From positions 1-61,864 of the forward strand of contig JABDLS010000095.1 of the NCBI GenBank assembly GCA_013002885.1: a stretch of DNA of 61,864 nt. Reading direction: 5' to 3'. Below, piece after piece: positions 1 through 7,457 of this stretch. This DNA comes from Gemmatimonadota bacterium. GTDB lineage: Bacteria > Gemmatimonadota > Gemmatimonadetes > Longimicrobiales > Gaopeijiaceae. The position numbers were made by a program, and so were the translations under genes. The stretch's first letter is position 1. Every line of letters starts with the position of its first letter. Under the pieces are notes generated by a model, which had not been told where the DNA came from, searched no databases, and worked only from the letters and a program-made list of their open reading frames with translations.

Positions 1-282
1 CGCCACGACCATGGTGAAGCGGCGCACCGGCGTAAGGTCGCCTACGCTGAGCAGCCTCTGCGCCGCGACCTGCTGGACGACGAGGAGGGGAGCGTAGATG
101 ACGCCGATGAGGGCAAAGGCCACACCATAGCCGGCCAACGCCGTCGCCGGATCGGACGTCCGGGCCAAGGCAGCCGCCAAGAGCGGGTTCGTGGCGGTGA
201 GCAGATAGCTCGTCGCCACAAGAGGCAGGTAGAAGCGAGCGAAGCCCTTGGGCGTTATGGGCGTGCCGGGCTCGGGAATCAC
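1..282 (-). CDS. Partial MATE/ANKH-like multidrug or lipid flippase-type membrane protein
   Basis: This minus-strand gene runs off the left edge, so only its first 94 codons are visible. The peptide starts VIPEPGTPITPKGFARFYLP and continues with long hydrophobic stretches (for example TNPLLAAALARTSDP). This resembles the first two membrane helices of MATE/MurJ-fold exporters, especially the ANKH-like group. The start is taken as the GTG at 282; an in-frame GTG at 309 is an alternative, and neither has a clear ribosome binding site. The substrate cannot be read from this fragment. Another polytopic transporter of the same superfamily is possible. Confidence 0.55.
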   Translation of the reverse strand, partial: MIPEPGTPITPKGFARFYLPLVATSYLLTATNPLLAAALARTSDPATALAGYGVAFALIGVIYAPLLVVQQVAAQRLLSVGDLTPVRRFTMVVA

Positions 283-455
283 GTGGTCGGTGCCCTTGGC
301 TCCGGCCACGCGGCGTGCACTGGGGTGGTGTCGTCCAGAAGTCGCTCGCTGGCGATGGGATCGGGGAGGTCCATTCGTGACCCTATATGTCCGTCGGCGC
401 AAGTAGACTTCCCGTACCCGCATGCCGAGCGCTTCGAATCCGACTACCGTCCGCC

Positions 456-1031
456 ATGACCGACTTCGACGAACTGCTGCTCAGGGTGCGCGCCTGCACA
501 CTCTGCGCTCCCCACCTCCCGAACGGCCCGCGCCCGGTGGTGCAGCTCCACCCGGAGGCCCGGATCCTCGTAGCTGGTCAGGCGCCCGGCCGGCGAGTCC
601 ACGAATCGGGCGTCCCTTTCGACGACCCGAGTGGCGACCGCCTCCGGGACTGGCTCGGTCTCGGCCGTGAGCAGTTCTACGACCCCACCGTCCTCGCCAT
701 CCTCCCCATGGGGTTCTGCTATCCCGGGACCGGGACGTCAGGAGACCTGCCCCCGCGACCGGAGTGCGCCCCGGCCTGGCGTGAGGAGCTCCTCCAGCAC
801 CTGTCCGCCGTGCAGCTCACCCTCGTCATCGGGCGCTACGCCCTGGACTGGCACCTGGGAGCGGGATCACGGACGGTGACCGACGTGGTTCGAAGCTGGC
901 GGGACCAATGGCCGGACGTCCTGCCCCTGCCACATCCGAGTCCACGGAACCAGAGGTGGATGAAGAAGAACCCCTGGTTCGAAGAGGAAGTGCTACCGGC
1001 GTTGAGAGAGCGGGTAGCCGAGCTGCTCTGA
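456..1031 (+). CDS. Uracil-DNA glycosylase family protein
   Basis: A 191-residue protein of the UDG superfamily (Pfam UDG fold), which removes uracil or related damaged bases from DNA. The first motif, GQAPGRRVHESG, is the water-activating loop near the N-terminus, followed by PFDDPSGDRLRDWLG. The second motif, HPSPRN, near the C-terminus is the DNA-intercalating loop. The pair CTLC near the N-terminus recalls one half of the iron-sulfur ligand set of family 4, but a full four-cysteine set is not evident. I chose the ATG at 456 because the fold begins there; an open frame reaches back to 387. The gene converges on the oxidase cluster with an 11-base gap. Confidence 0.85.
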   Translation: MTDFDELLLRVRACTLCAPHLPNGPRPVVQLHPEARILVAGQAPGRRVHESGVPFDDPSGDRLRDWLGLGREQFYDPTVLAILPMGFCYPGTGTSGDLPPRPECAPAWREELLQHLSAVQLTLVIGRYALDWHLGAGSRTVTDVVRSWRDQWPDVLPLPHPSPRNQRWMKKNPWFEEEVLPALRERVAELL

Positions 1032-1042
1032 GAAAGCGGCCT

Positions 1043-1309
1043 CTAGGGCTCGGGCCGGTTCGGATCGACGGGCTCGTCGCCCCGGTCCTTGACCTTCTTG
1101 CGGAGCCAGAGACCCGCCCCCGCCACCATGCCCAGCGGCATGAGGCTCAGAAACGCCGTGGTGGCGATGAACGCCATCCGGTTCTCGTCGGAGGAGTCGA
1201 AGCAGACGGGGCAGGCAGCGACGCCCTCGGGGAAGAGGGCGAGGACCAGCGCAGCCACACTCAGGGCCGCGAACACCCTCCCCGCGCCGGAGTTCGTGAG
1301 CGGGCCCAT
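1043..1309 (-). CDS. Small membrane protein with a CPVC motif, last gene of the oxidase cluster
   Basis: An 88-residue protein of unknown function. An N-terminal hydrophobic segment (about residues 10-28) leads into ACPVCFDSSDENR, and a second helix (about 40-65) precedes a charged tail (WLRKKVKDRGDEP). The CxxC pair would lie outside the cytoplasmic membrane if the first segment is a signal peptide, which fits a redox or copper-handling role. That role is inference from position only. Its ATG shares one base with the TGA of the upstream subunit III gene (TGATG), so translation is probably coupled. A longer open frame back to 1429 lies inside the upstream gene and is discarded. Confidence 0.7.
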   Translation of the reverse strand: MGPLTNSGAGRVFAALSVAALVLALFPEGVAACPVCFDSSDENRMAFIATTAFLSLMPLGMVAGAGLWLRKKVKDRGDEPVDPNRPEP

Positions 1310-1911
1310 CAGAGGTACACCGTCCAGTAGAGCACCGGCCACACCAGAACCACGAAGTACCAAAAGGCCGACACGGTGGCGAGTTGGGCCGAGGTGAGTT
1401 CTTCCCGGTCGAGCTTGTGGAAGGCCCACGCCAGCCCGCCCAGCGCCCCGATGGCGTGAACGCCGTGCGCCCCGACCATGAGGTAGAAGAAGGCACCGTA
1501 GGTGCTCGACTGGATGGTCAGCCCGTCAGCCAGGAGCGCCGCCCACTCCACACCCTGGAGCCCGACGAAGGCGATCCCCAGGAGCATGGCCATGAAGAGA
1601 GGAATCCGGGCAGCCGGCTTCTCACGCTTGAAGGCGAACCATGCGAGTACGAGGACGACTCCGCTCACCAGCAGGGCAAGCGAGTTGAGGGCCGTCTCCT
1701 CCACCGGCAGGCGAGGCTGACCGTAGGGAGGCCACATCTGTCCCGCCGCCTGCGACTTCACGATGGCGTGGGCGGAGATGAGCCCCGAGAAGAACATCAC
1801 CTCCGTGAAGATGAAGATGAGCATCCCAAGGACGCCGTTGGGGATCAACGGCTCCCGGCGCTCCGGAATGGAGCGGCCTTCCATCGGGTACGTCGCTGAA
1901 GATGAACTCAT
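1309..1911 (-). CDS. Cytochrome c oxidase subunit III (second copy)
   Basis: A 200-residue heme-copper oxidase subunit III of the short, five-helix type. It has the typical start LIPNGVLGMLIFIFTEVMFF, with a conserved glutamate in helix 1, followed by GVEWAALL, GAHGVHAIGALGGL and the end helix FWYFVVLVWPVLYW. The subunit binds subunit I in the inner membrane and stabilises proton uptake. It is clearly different in sequence from the other subunit III encoded at 2679-3257, so this is not a recent tandem duplication. It sits between the subunit IV-cytochrome c fusion and the CPVC protein and overlaps the latter by one base. Confidence 0.92.
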   Translation of the reverse strand: MSSSSATYPMEGRSIPERREPLIPNGVLGMLIFIFTEVMFFSGLISAHAIVKSQAAGQMWPPYGQPRLPVEETALNSLALLVSGVVLVLAWFAFKREKPAARIPLFMAMLLGIAFVGLQGVEWAALLADGLTIQSSTYGAFFYLMVGAHGVHAIGALGGLAWAFHKLDREELTSAQLATVSAFWYFVVLVWPVLYWTVYL

Positions 1912-1935
1912 GGGTACCTCTGGTCTTCCAAGCTT

Positions 1936-2664
1936 CTATTCGCCGCCCGGCGCGGCTCCGTCGGGTGCGAACGAGATAACGTAGTCCGCCAGTTCCGAGA
2001 CCTGTTCGTCGGTATACAGCGCGCCGAAAGGAGCCATGAGCGACGACCCGCCCACGGCGGCCGCGCCGTCCTGGATGACGGTCATGATCCGCTGTTTGTC
2101 CCGGTCGGCCCAGAACGCGGCATCGGTGAAGTTCGCCGGCGGCGGATCCAAAGCGGCTCCCGCCGGTCCGTTGCCGTCGCCGGCCGTGCCGTGACACGTG
2201 GCGCAGACGGTCTGGAACGCGCCCTGCGGAGTAAAGCCCACCGGTGCAGCCACCACCATGGTCTCCTCCTCGGCCTCACCGTCGACACCACGCTCGACTG
2301 CAGCCTTGGCCGCGACGTTCTCCCAGTTGTTGCCCTCGTGGTTCATGACGTCTGGCGAGATGCCGGCGACCATGAGGAACATGAGAATCAGCGAAGTGGC
2401 GAGCACCCACTTCATGAGATTCTTTTCCCACCTCAGGTGCATGAAGTTCTGGATCACCAGATTGGCCTTCACCACGGCGATGCCGAACGCCGTGATGAGG
2501 GTGATCCACCTCAGCCCCGTCATCTCGCCGACTTCCGGACCCGCCACGGAGATCAGGAAGAGGACGACCAGGACGACGTAGATCTTGAAGTAGTTGACGT
2601 GATGGCCGCCGTCGTGGCCGTGACCGTCGTCGTTGGAGTGCTCGTGCTCGTTGTTCTCGGACAT
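1936..2664 (-). CDS. Cytochrome c oxidase subunit IV fused to a cytochrome c domain
   Basis: A 242-residue protein in two parts. Residues 1-25 are His-rich. About 28-110 form three membrane helices of the prokaryotic COX4 family (GLRWITLITAFGIAVVKANL, then NFMHLRW). About 150-242 form a monoheme cytochrome c with CATCHGTAGDGNG as heme site and a Met in SLMAPFG as likely sixth ligand. The heme domain would face the periplasm and could pass electrons to CuA of subunit II, which here lacks its own cytochrome c tail. The start is the ATG at 2664; an upstream in-frame extension overlaps the preceding gene and lacks family similarity. Confidence 0.88.
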   Translation of the reverse strand: MSENNEHEHSNDDGHGHDGGHHVNYFKIYVVLVVLFLISVAGPEVGEMTGLRWITLITAFGIAVVKANLVIQNFMHLRWEKNLMKWVLATSLILMFLMVAGISPDVMNHEGNNWENVAAKAAVERGVDGEAEEETMVVAAPVGFTPQGAFQTVCATCHGTAGDGNGPAGAALDPPPANFTDAAFWADRDKQRIMTVIQDGAAAVGGSSLMAPFGALYTDEQVSELADYVISFAPDGAAPGGE

Positions 2665-2678
2665 AGCGCCTATCGCCT

Positions 2679-3257
2679 CTACTTCGCGATGTAGAGCAGC
2701 GGGAAGAGGAAGATCCAGACCACGTCGACGAAGTGCCAATAGATGCCGATGAGCTCGACGCGGTGGAGCTCACGGCCGCGGAAGGCATCGAAGGCCACGA
2801 CGCCCATGATGATGGCCCCTGCGATGACGTGGAGGGCGTGGAGCCCGGCCGCCGTGTAGTAGAAGGACCAGAAGGTGTTGGCGGTGATGGTATAGCCGTG
2901 GGAGATCTCGTTGTACCACTCGAAGCTCTTCACCACGAGAAAGGTCATCGCCCCCAGGATGGTGAAGCACAGGAACTTGGCCGCTTCCTTGCCATTGCCC
3001 TTTTCGGCGGCCTGGTGAGCCAGAACCGCCGTGAAGCTCGATGTGAGCAGGACGAAGGTGTTCAGCGCACCGATCCACGTCTGCGTGTGCGCCGCGGCGT
3101 CGGCCCACTCGGGGTGTCCGATACGGTGCATGAGGTAGACGCCCAGAAGACCACCGAAGATCACCACCTCGGAGGCGAGCACCCACCACACGGCCAGACG
3201 GCCGGTGGGAATCCCGGTCGCGCTGCGGAGCGTTGCTAGCGGTTTTGCGTGTGCCAT
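2679..3257 (-). CDS. ctaE: Cytochrome c oxidase subunit III
   Basis: A 192-residue subunit III directly downstream of subunit I. It opens with GRLAVWWVLASEVVIFGGLLGVY, which carries the conserved helix-1 glutamate. It continues with FVLLTSSFTAVLA, KSFEWYNEI, the GLHALHVIAGAI helix and the terminal VDVVWIFLFPLLY. These are the hallmarks of the COX3 family in its short five-helix form. Its ATG shares one base with the stop of ctaD at 3257, so the two are translationally coupled. A second, divergent subunit III lies three genes downstream. Both could assemble alternatively, or one may replace the missing helices of the long form; the sequence does not decide. Confidence 0.93.
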   Translation of the reverse strand: MAHAKPLATLRSATGIPTGRLAVWWVLASEVVIFGGLLGVYLMHRIGHPEWADAAAHTQTWIGALNTFVLLTSSFTAVLAHQAAEKGNGKEAAKFLCFTILGAMTFLVVKSFEWYNEISHGYTITANTFWSFYYTAAGLHALHVIAGAIIMGVVAFDAFRGRELHRVELIGIYWHFVDVVWIFLFPLLYIAK

Positions 3258-4975
3258 CAGGACGGTAGGTGTTGGGGCCAGTAGTCTTCTTCACGGTCCG
3301 GATGGCCGTACTCGTACGGTCCCCGGTACACGACGGGCATCTGATCCGGCGGCCAGTTGCCATGGCCCGGAGGCGACTCGGTGGTCCACTCCAGGGTGTT
3401 GGCCTTCCACGGGTTCTTCCCGGCCTTCTCACCCTTGAACCAGCTCCAGAACATGTTGAAGAAGAACACGGCCTGGAACGCCAGCATGATCAGGAGTGAG
3501 ATCGTCGCGATCTGGCGGAGAGAGTACATCTCCGGGCCCGCGAGCTCGGGGAAGTGCTGGAAGTTGTAGATACGTCGGTGCTGACCACCCATCCCGAGCA
3601 CGAAGAGCGGGATGAAGATGAAGTTGAATGGGATGATGGTGCCCCAGAAGTGGATCTTGCCCAGGGTGTCGTTCATCATCCGCCCGAACATCTTCGGGAA
3701 CCAGTACGTGAAGCCGCAGAAGGTCCCGATGATGGCTATGGGGAAGAACGTGTAGTGGAAGTGGGCGAGGACGAAGTACGTGTCGTGGAAGTAGATGTCC
3801 GCGCCACTCGCCCCCAGGAAGATCCCCGTCACACCACCGATGAGGAACTCGGCGATGAAGGCCAGAGCCCACAACATGGGCGTGGTCAGGCGTATGGACC
3901 CTCCGTACAACGTCGCGATCATCACGAACAACAGCTCGGCGATGGGCACCGAGATGAGGAGCGTGGTGATGGTGAAGACGTTGGCCATCCGCGGATCGAT
4001 ACCCGCGATGAACTGGTGGTGGGCCCAGACGAAGAAGCTCAGCACACCCGTCGCCACGGCCGTGTACAGGACGAGCTTGTACCCGAAGATCTTCTTTCGA
4101 GCGAAGGTCGCGATGACGTCCACCGTGATCCCGATGGCCGGCAACAGGACGACGTAGACCTCGGGGTGGCCGAAGAACCAGAAGAGGTGCTGCCACAGAA
4201 TCGGGTCACCACCACGCGTCGGGTCGTAGAAGCCGGTGTTGATCGTCTGATCGAAGAAGAGCATCACCGCGCCGGCGATGAGCGGACCCACCGACAGCAT
4301 GAAGAGGATGCTGGCGATGACGATCATCCACAGGACCATGGGGATGTCGTACGCCTTCATCCCCGGTGCCCGGGAATTCATCAACGTCGTGATGAAGTTG
4401 ATACCACCCAACAAGAAGGCGACGAATTCCAGCGCCACGGCAAGGAGCCACAATGACGACCCTAGATTCGTCTGGTTGTAGTCGCCCTCCGCCGACAAGG
4501 GCGGATACGACGTCCAGGCACCTCCGAAGCCGCCTCCCTCCACGAAGAGCGACGCCAGGAGGATGATGGCGCTGACCAGGAAGATCTGGTACGAGAGGCG
4601 GTTGATGCGCGGGAAGACCATGTCGTCCGCGCCGATCATGAGCGGAATCAGGTAGTTCCCGAAGGCGGCGATGAGGACGGGCATCGCCACCCAGAAGATC
4701 ATGATCGAGCCGTGGTTCGTGATGAGCGAATTGTACTCGCCCGGCGAAACCTGCCCGAAGCCCGGTACCGAGATCCCGGGGAAGGCCAACTGCATGCGGA
4801 AAACGTACGCCATGTAGGCGCCGATTATCCCCATGAACATCCCCGTGAAGAGATACTGCATGGCGATGATCTTGTGATCCGTCGACCACAGGTATTTCAC
4901 GATCCAGTGCGGATCGTGATGGCCGTCATGGCCAGCGTGTTCGTGCTGGTGGACGTCGACTACGGTATCTGCCAT
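3257..4975 (-). CDS. ctaD: Cytochrome c oxidase subunit I
   Basis: A 572-residue catalytic subunit of an aa3-type oxidase, which reduces oxygen to water at the heme a3-CuB centre and pumps protons. The N-terminus is His-rich (VDVHQHEHAGHDGHHDPHW). Visible motifs are TNHGSIMIFW, GHPEVYVVLLP (CuB His, cross-linked Tyr and the D-channel Glu of A1-type enzymes), VWAHHQF (two CuB His) and YFVLAHFHYTF (heme a and a3 His). The length is typical of the family. It lies 12 bases after ctaC and overlaps the next gene by one base. Confidence 0.97.
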   Translation of the reverse strand: MADTVVDVHQHEHAGHDGHHDPHWIVKYLWSTDHKIIAMQYLFTGMFMGIIGAYMAYVFRMQLAFPGISVPGFGQVSPGEYNSLITNHGSIMIFWVAMPVLIAAFGNYLIPLMIGADDMVFPRINRLSYQIFLVSAIILLASLFVEGGGFGGAWTSYPPLSAEGDYNQTNLGSSLWLLAVALEFVAFLLGGINFITTLMNSRAPGMKAYDIPMVLWMIVIASILFMLSVGPLIAGAVMLFFDQTINTGFYDPTRGGDPILWQHLFWFFGHPEVYVVLLPAIGITVDVIATFARKKIFGYKLVLYTAVATGVLSFFVWAHHQFIAGIDPRMANVFTITTLLISVPIAELLFVMIATLYGGSIRLTTPMLWALAFIAEFLIGGVTGIFLGASGADIYFHDTYFVLAHFHYTFFPIAIIGTFCGFTYWFPKMFGRMMNDTLGKIHFWGTIIPFNFIFIPLFVLGMGGQHRRIYNFQHFPELAGPEMYSLRQIATISLLIMLAFQAVFFFNMFWSWFKGEKAGKNPWKANTLEWTTESPPGHGNWPPDQMPVVYRGPYEYGHPDREEDYWPQHLPS

Positions 4976-4987
4976 CGGTCTATGTCC

Positions 4988-5662
4988 CTACGGGGTGGTC
5001 GCAGCGGACGCGTCGGCGATCCACTGAGCGTGCGTTTGAGCGTCTTCGATATGGATCCGAGCCGCCATGATGCCATGCCCGATTCCGCAGATCTCGGCGC
5101 ACTGGACGTCGTGATCGCCGGTTTCGGTGGCCTGGAACCAACCCGTGATGGACCGTCCCGGGATAGCGTCCTGCTTGAGTCGGAATACGGGAACGGAGAA
5201 GGAGTGGAGGACGTCACGGGACTGGAGCTGGAAGTGGTAGGTCTTCTCCACTTCCACATGTAGGTCGCCAACCGTGTAGATGTCGTCGTCGGTGTCCAAC
5301 TCGTTGTCGATGCCGGGATGCTGGAAGGTCCAGGCCCACTGCTGGCCGATGACGCGGATGGTCGAGTCGGCTTCGGGCAGCTGCTGCTTCACGTCGTACC
5401 AGACGCGGACCGACGCGATGATGATGAAGACGTCGCAGAGAAGGACCAGGGCATGGGGAATCGTGATCCAGCGTTTGACGTGCTTCTCCTTGCCCGTCAG
5501 GTACTGGGACTTCTCACCGGGCCGGGCTCTGAACTTCCAGATGAGCCAGAAGAAGATCCCCTCCGCGAGAAGGAACCAGAAGCCGACCAGGAGAGCGATC
5601 AGCATGATCACGCCGTCGATGCTCCCGGCGTACGTCGAGGCCTGGATGAGGAATCGTTCCAT
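4988..5662 (-). CDS. ctaC: Cytochrome c oxidase subunit II
   Basis: A 224-residue CuA-carrying subunit that accepts electrons from cytochrome c. Two N-terminal membrane helices (about residues 15-40 and 65-88) anchor a periplasmic cupredoxin domain. The CuA ligands are all visible: His in DVLHSFSVP, then C-A-E-I-C-G-I-G-H-G-I-M with both Cys, the bridging Glu, His and Met. The QWAWTF aromatic patch expected for electron entry is present. There is no C-terminal cytochrome c domain; that role may be taken by the fused subunit IV or the diheme cytochrome c of this cluster. Confidence 0.95.
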   Translation of the reverse strand: MERFLIQASTYAGSIDGVIMLIALLVGFWFLLAEGIFFWLIWKFRARPGEKSQYLTGKEKHVKRWITIPHALVLLCDVFIIIASVRVWYDVKQQLPEADSTIRVIGQQWAWTFQHPGIDNELDTDDDIYTVGDLHVEVEKTYHFQLQSRDVLHSFSVPVFRLKQDAIPGRSITGWFQATETGDHDVQCAEICGIGHGIMAARIHIEDAQTHAQWIADASAATTP

Positions 5663-5666
5663 CTCT

Positions 5667-5840
5667 CTAACCCATCCGGGTGCGGAGAATGATGAAGAGT
5701 GCCGCGAGGCAGAAGAGCACGGCGCCGATCACCGTGATCAGGAAGGTCTTGGAGGCGTCCATGATCGCCTCGTTCTCACTGTCCGCGATCTCGGGAACCG
5801 CCCCGGCCGCCTTCTCGTCGATGGTCTCTTTTTCAAGCAT
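5667..5840 (-). CDS. Small single-span membrane protein of the oxidase cluster
   Basis: A 57-residue open frame starting MLEKETIDEKAAGAVPEI. An acidic soluble stretch of about 30 residues is followed by one hydrophobic helix (FLITVIGAVLFCLAALFII) and a short basic tail (LRTRMG). It fills the space between the diheme cytochrome c and ctaC with gaps of 8 and 4 bases, so it is almost surely part of the operon. Small one-helix proteins in this position are common accessory subunits or assembly factors of bacterial oxidases. No specific family is recognised. Confidence 0.75.
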   Translation of the reverse strand: MLEKETIDEKAAGAVPEIADSENEAIMDASKTFLITVIGAVLFCLAALFIILRTRMG

Positions 5841-5848
5841 GCGTCCGC

Positions 5849-6490
5849 CTATCGAAGCGTCTGGACGTAGGCGATGACGTCTTGCATCACTTCGTCCGAG
5901 AGAGCGAGAGAATTGGCGCGCATCGTCAGACCCCAGGTGTCACCCGGCGCGGCGCCTCGGGCGCCGGAACGGAAGTTCTGAAGCTCCTGGTAGAGATACC
6001 AGTCGTTGAGCTGGACGATGGGCGGAGCGTGGAGTTCGGGCATCCCGAGGCCATCGACCCCGTGGCATGCGACGCAGATCTGGGTGTACGTCGTGGCTCC
6101 CGCGCCGGCATTGCCATGCAGCGTGCTTTCCGGGTAGACCGGATCGAGGCCCGCAACGTACTCGGCGACGGACTCGATGTCGCCTTCACGAGTCAACGAC
6201 AGGGCCATGGGCCGCATCCGTAGCCCCGCCAGATCGGTGTAGTGATCGCCCCGGTACCCCTCCTGATAGCCACGAAGTTGATCTTCGATGTACCACTGGG
6301 GGAGGCCAGCGATAGCCGGCGCAGCGATGTCGGGATTGCCGGCGGCGTTGGCTCCGTGACAGGGGGCACACGTCTCGAACAGCTCGGTGCCCCGCTCCAT
6401 CCCCAAGGGCAGCGGGGTGGCGTCACAGGCGGCCAACCCGGCGGTAAGCAGGGCGAGCGCCGCGATCCTAGGAGTGCGAAGTCGTCGCAT
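5849..6490 (-). CDS. Diheme cytochrome c lipoprotein
   Basis: A 213-residue exported cytochrome with two class-I-like heme domains. The signal peptide ends in a lipobox (LLTAGLAAC), so the protein is probably anchored to a membrane by lipid. Heme sites are CAPCHGANAAG (about residue 41) and CVACHGVDGLG (about residue 138). Methionine-containing segments (RMRPMAL, TMRANSL) give plausible axial ligands. It resembles the c4-type or two-domain cytochromes that feed electrons to oxidases. Its start lies inside the 3' end of the Trm112-like gene (23-base overlap), which ties the two genes together. Confidence 0.9.
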   Translation of the reverse strand: MRRLRTPRIAALALLTAGLAACDATPLPLGMERGTELFETCAPCHGANAAGNPDIAAPAIAGLPQWYIEDQLRGYQEGYRGDHYTDLAGLRMRPMALSLTREGDIESVAEYVAGLDPVYPESTLHGNAGAGATTYTQICVACHGVDGLGMPELHAPPIVQLNDWYLYQELQNFRSGARGAAPGDTWGLTMRANSLALSDEVMQDVIAYVQTLR

Positions 6491-6746
6491 CTTGTTTCGT
6501 TGGGAGTGGTATCGACTCGTCGATCAGCATGATCGGGATGTCGTCTCTCACCGGGTAGAGGGCGGTCCCGTCTTCGCGGACCAGGGCCTCGACGAGGGGC
6601 GTGCTCAACGTCTCTCCGCCACGGTTCGTAACAGCGCCGGCCTCGATGGAGGCGTTCAGTTCGGAGAGCACACCCGCGTCCACGACACGAAGCGGCTGCT
6701 TCGTCTCGGGGCACACGAGGATGTCGAGAAGATTCTGTTCGATCAT
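6468..6746 (-). CDS. Trm112 family protein
   Basis: A 92-residue member of the Trm112/UPF0434 family. It starts MIEQNLLDILVCPETKQPLR and has the conserved YPVRDDIPIMLIDES segment near residue 70. Members of the family act as small activating partners of methyltransferases or, in bacteria such as E. coli YcaR, have poorly defined roles. Only one cysteine of the zinc-binding set is obvious here, so metal binding is doubtful. Presence at the head of the oxidase cluster, with its 3' end overlapping the diheme cytochrome c gene by 23 bases, may be only transcriptional coupling. The C-terminal tail is about 30 residues longer than in YcaR. Confidence 0.85.
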   Translation of the reverse strand: MIEQNLLDILVCPETKQPLRVVDAGVLSELNASIEAGAVTNRGGETLSTPLVEALVREDGTALYPVRDDIPIMLIDESIPLPTKQDATTSHS

Positions 6747-6800
6747 GTGGCGCGCTCTTTCGAGACTGGAACAAGTCGCCGAAGCTACTCTACCAGTCTC

Positions 6801-6841
6801 CTACGGTTCGTGCGATTCCGGTGGGTGGTGGGGAACCGTAG
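6801..6841. promoter_or_regulatory. Perfect 9-bp inverted repeat between divergent genes
   Basis: CTACGGTTC at 6801-6809 is mirrored exactly by GAACCGTAG at 6833-6841, with a 23-base spacer. The element lies in the 143-base divergent region between the Trm112/oxidase cluster and the DUF192 gene. Spacing of the two half-sites by about three helical turns suits a dimeric regulator or a pair of dimers. No regulator gene is adjacent. A transcript hairpin is a weaker alternative because the loop is long. Confidence 0.4.
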
Positions 6842-6889
6842 TCGGGCCGCGTAACTTACATACGTCTGGGGTCGAATGGGAGCCTTGAG

Positions 6890-7453
6890 ATGAGCATTCG
6901 TGCATTTTTTCACAAACCGATCGCCCGCCGCCAGCGGGGCGTCGTCGGGCTTCTGGGGGTACTGCTCGTCGCCGGGGGATGCGCCGACGGTGGAAACGCC
7001 ACGGCAGAGGCGCGAAACCCGGGCCCCGGGGGGTCCTCCGTCGCAGAGCCGTCGGACGCGAATCGCGCCCCTACGCCGCTACCCGGACACGCCTGGGTCA
7101 TCTTCGGACCGGACACCGTAGTGGCGGAAGTCGCCGCCACTCCCGAAGAGCGCGCGGAAGGGCTCATGTACCGCGACGACGTTCCCGACGGAACCGGCAT
7201 GCTCTTCGTGTTCGAAGACAGTCAGCCGCGCGCCTTCTGGATGGCCAACACCTACGTGCCCCTCGACGTCGCCTACATGGATCCGTCGTACCGGATCGTG
7301 GACATCATCGCGATGGAACCGCTCGTCACCGACTCCTATCCCAGCGAAGCCTCGGCCATGTTCGCGCTGGAAGTGAGGCAGGGATGGTTCGAGGAGCAGG
7401 AGATCGGCGTTGGGGCCCAAGCCAGCATCGTTTTCGGCGTCCAGGGTCGCTGA
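6890..7453 (+). CDS. DUF192 family lipoprotein
   Basis: A 187-residue exported protein. The signal peptide ends in a lipobox (LLVAGGCADG), followed by a low-complexity Pro/Gly/Ser linker to about residue 65. The DUF192 domain follows: VAATPEERAEGLMYRDDVPDGTGMLFVF, then RAFWMANTYVPLDVAYMD and VLEVRQGWFEE-type end (here ALEVRQGWFEEQEIGVG). DUF192 proteins are small beta-rich domains of unknown biochemical role found across prokaryotes. The gene is alone on its strand and converges with the aminotransferase gene, leaving a 4-base gap. Confidence 0.9.
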   Translation: MSIRAFFHKPIARRQRGVVGLLGVLLVAGGCADGGNATAEARNPGPGGSSVAEPSDANRAPTPLPGHAWVIFGPDTVVAEVAATPEERAEGLMYRDDVPDGTGMLFVFEDSQPRAFWMANTYVPLDVAYMDPSYRIVDIIAMEPLVTDSYPSEASAMFALEVRQGWFEEQEIGVGAQASIVFGVQGR

Positions 7454-7457
7454 CCTC

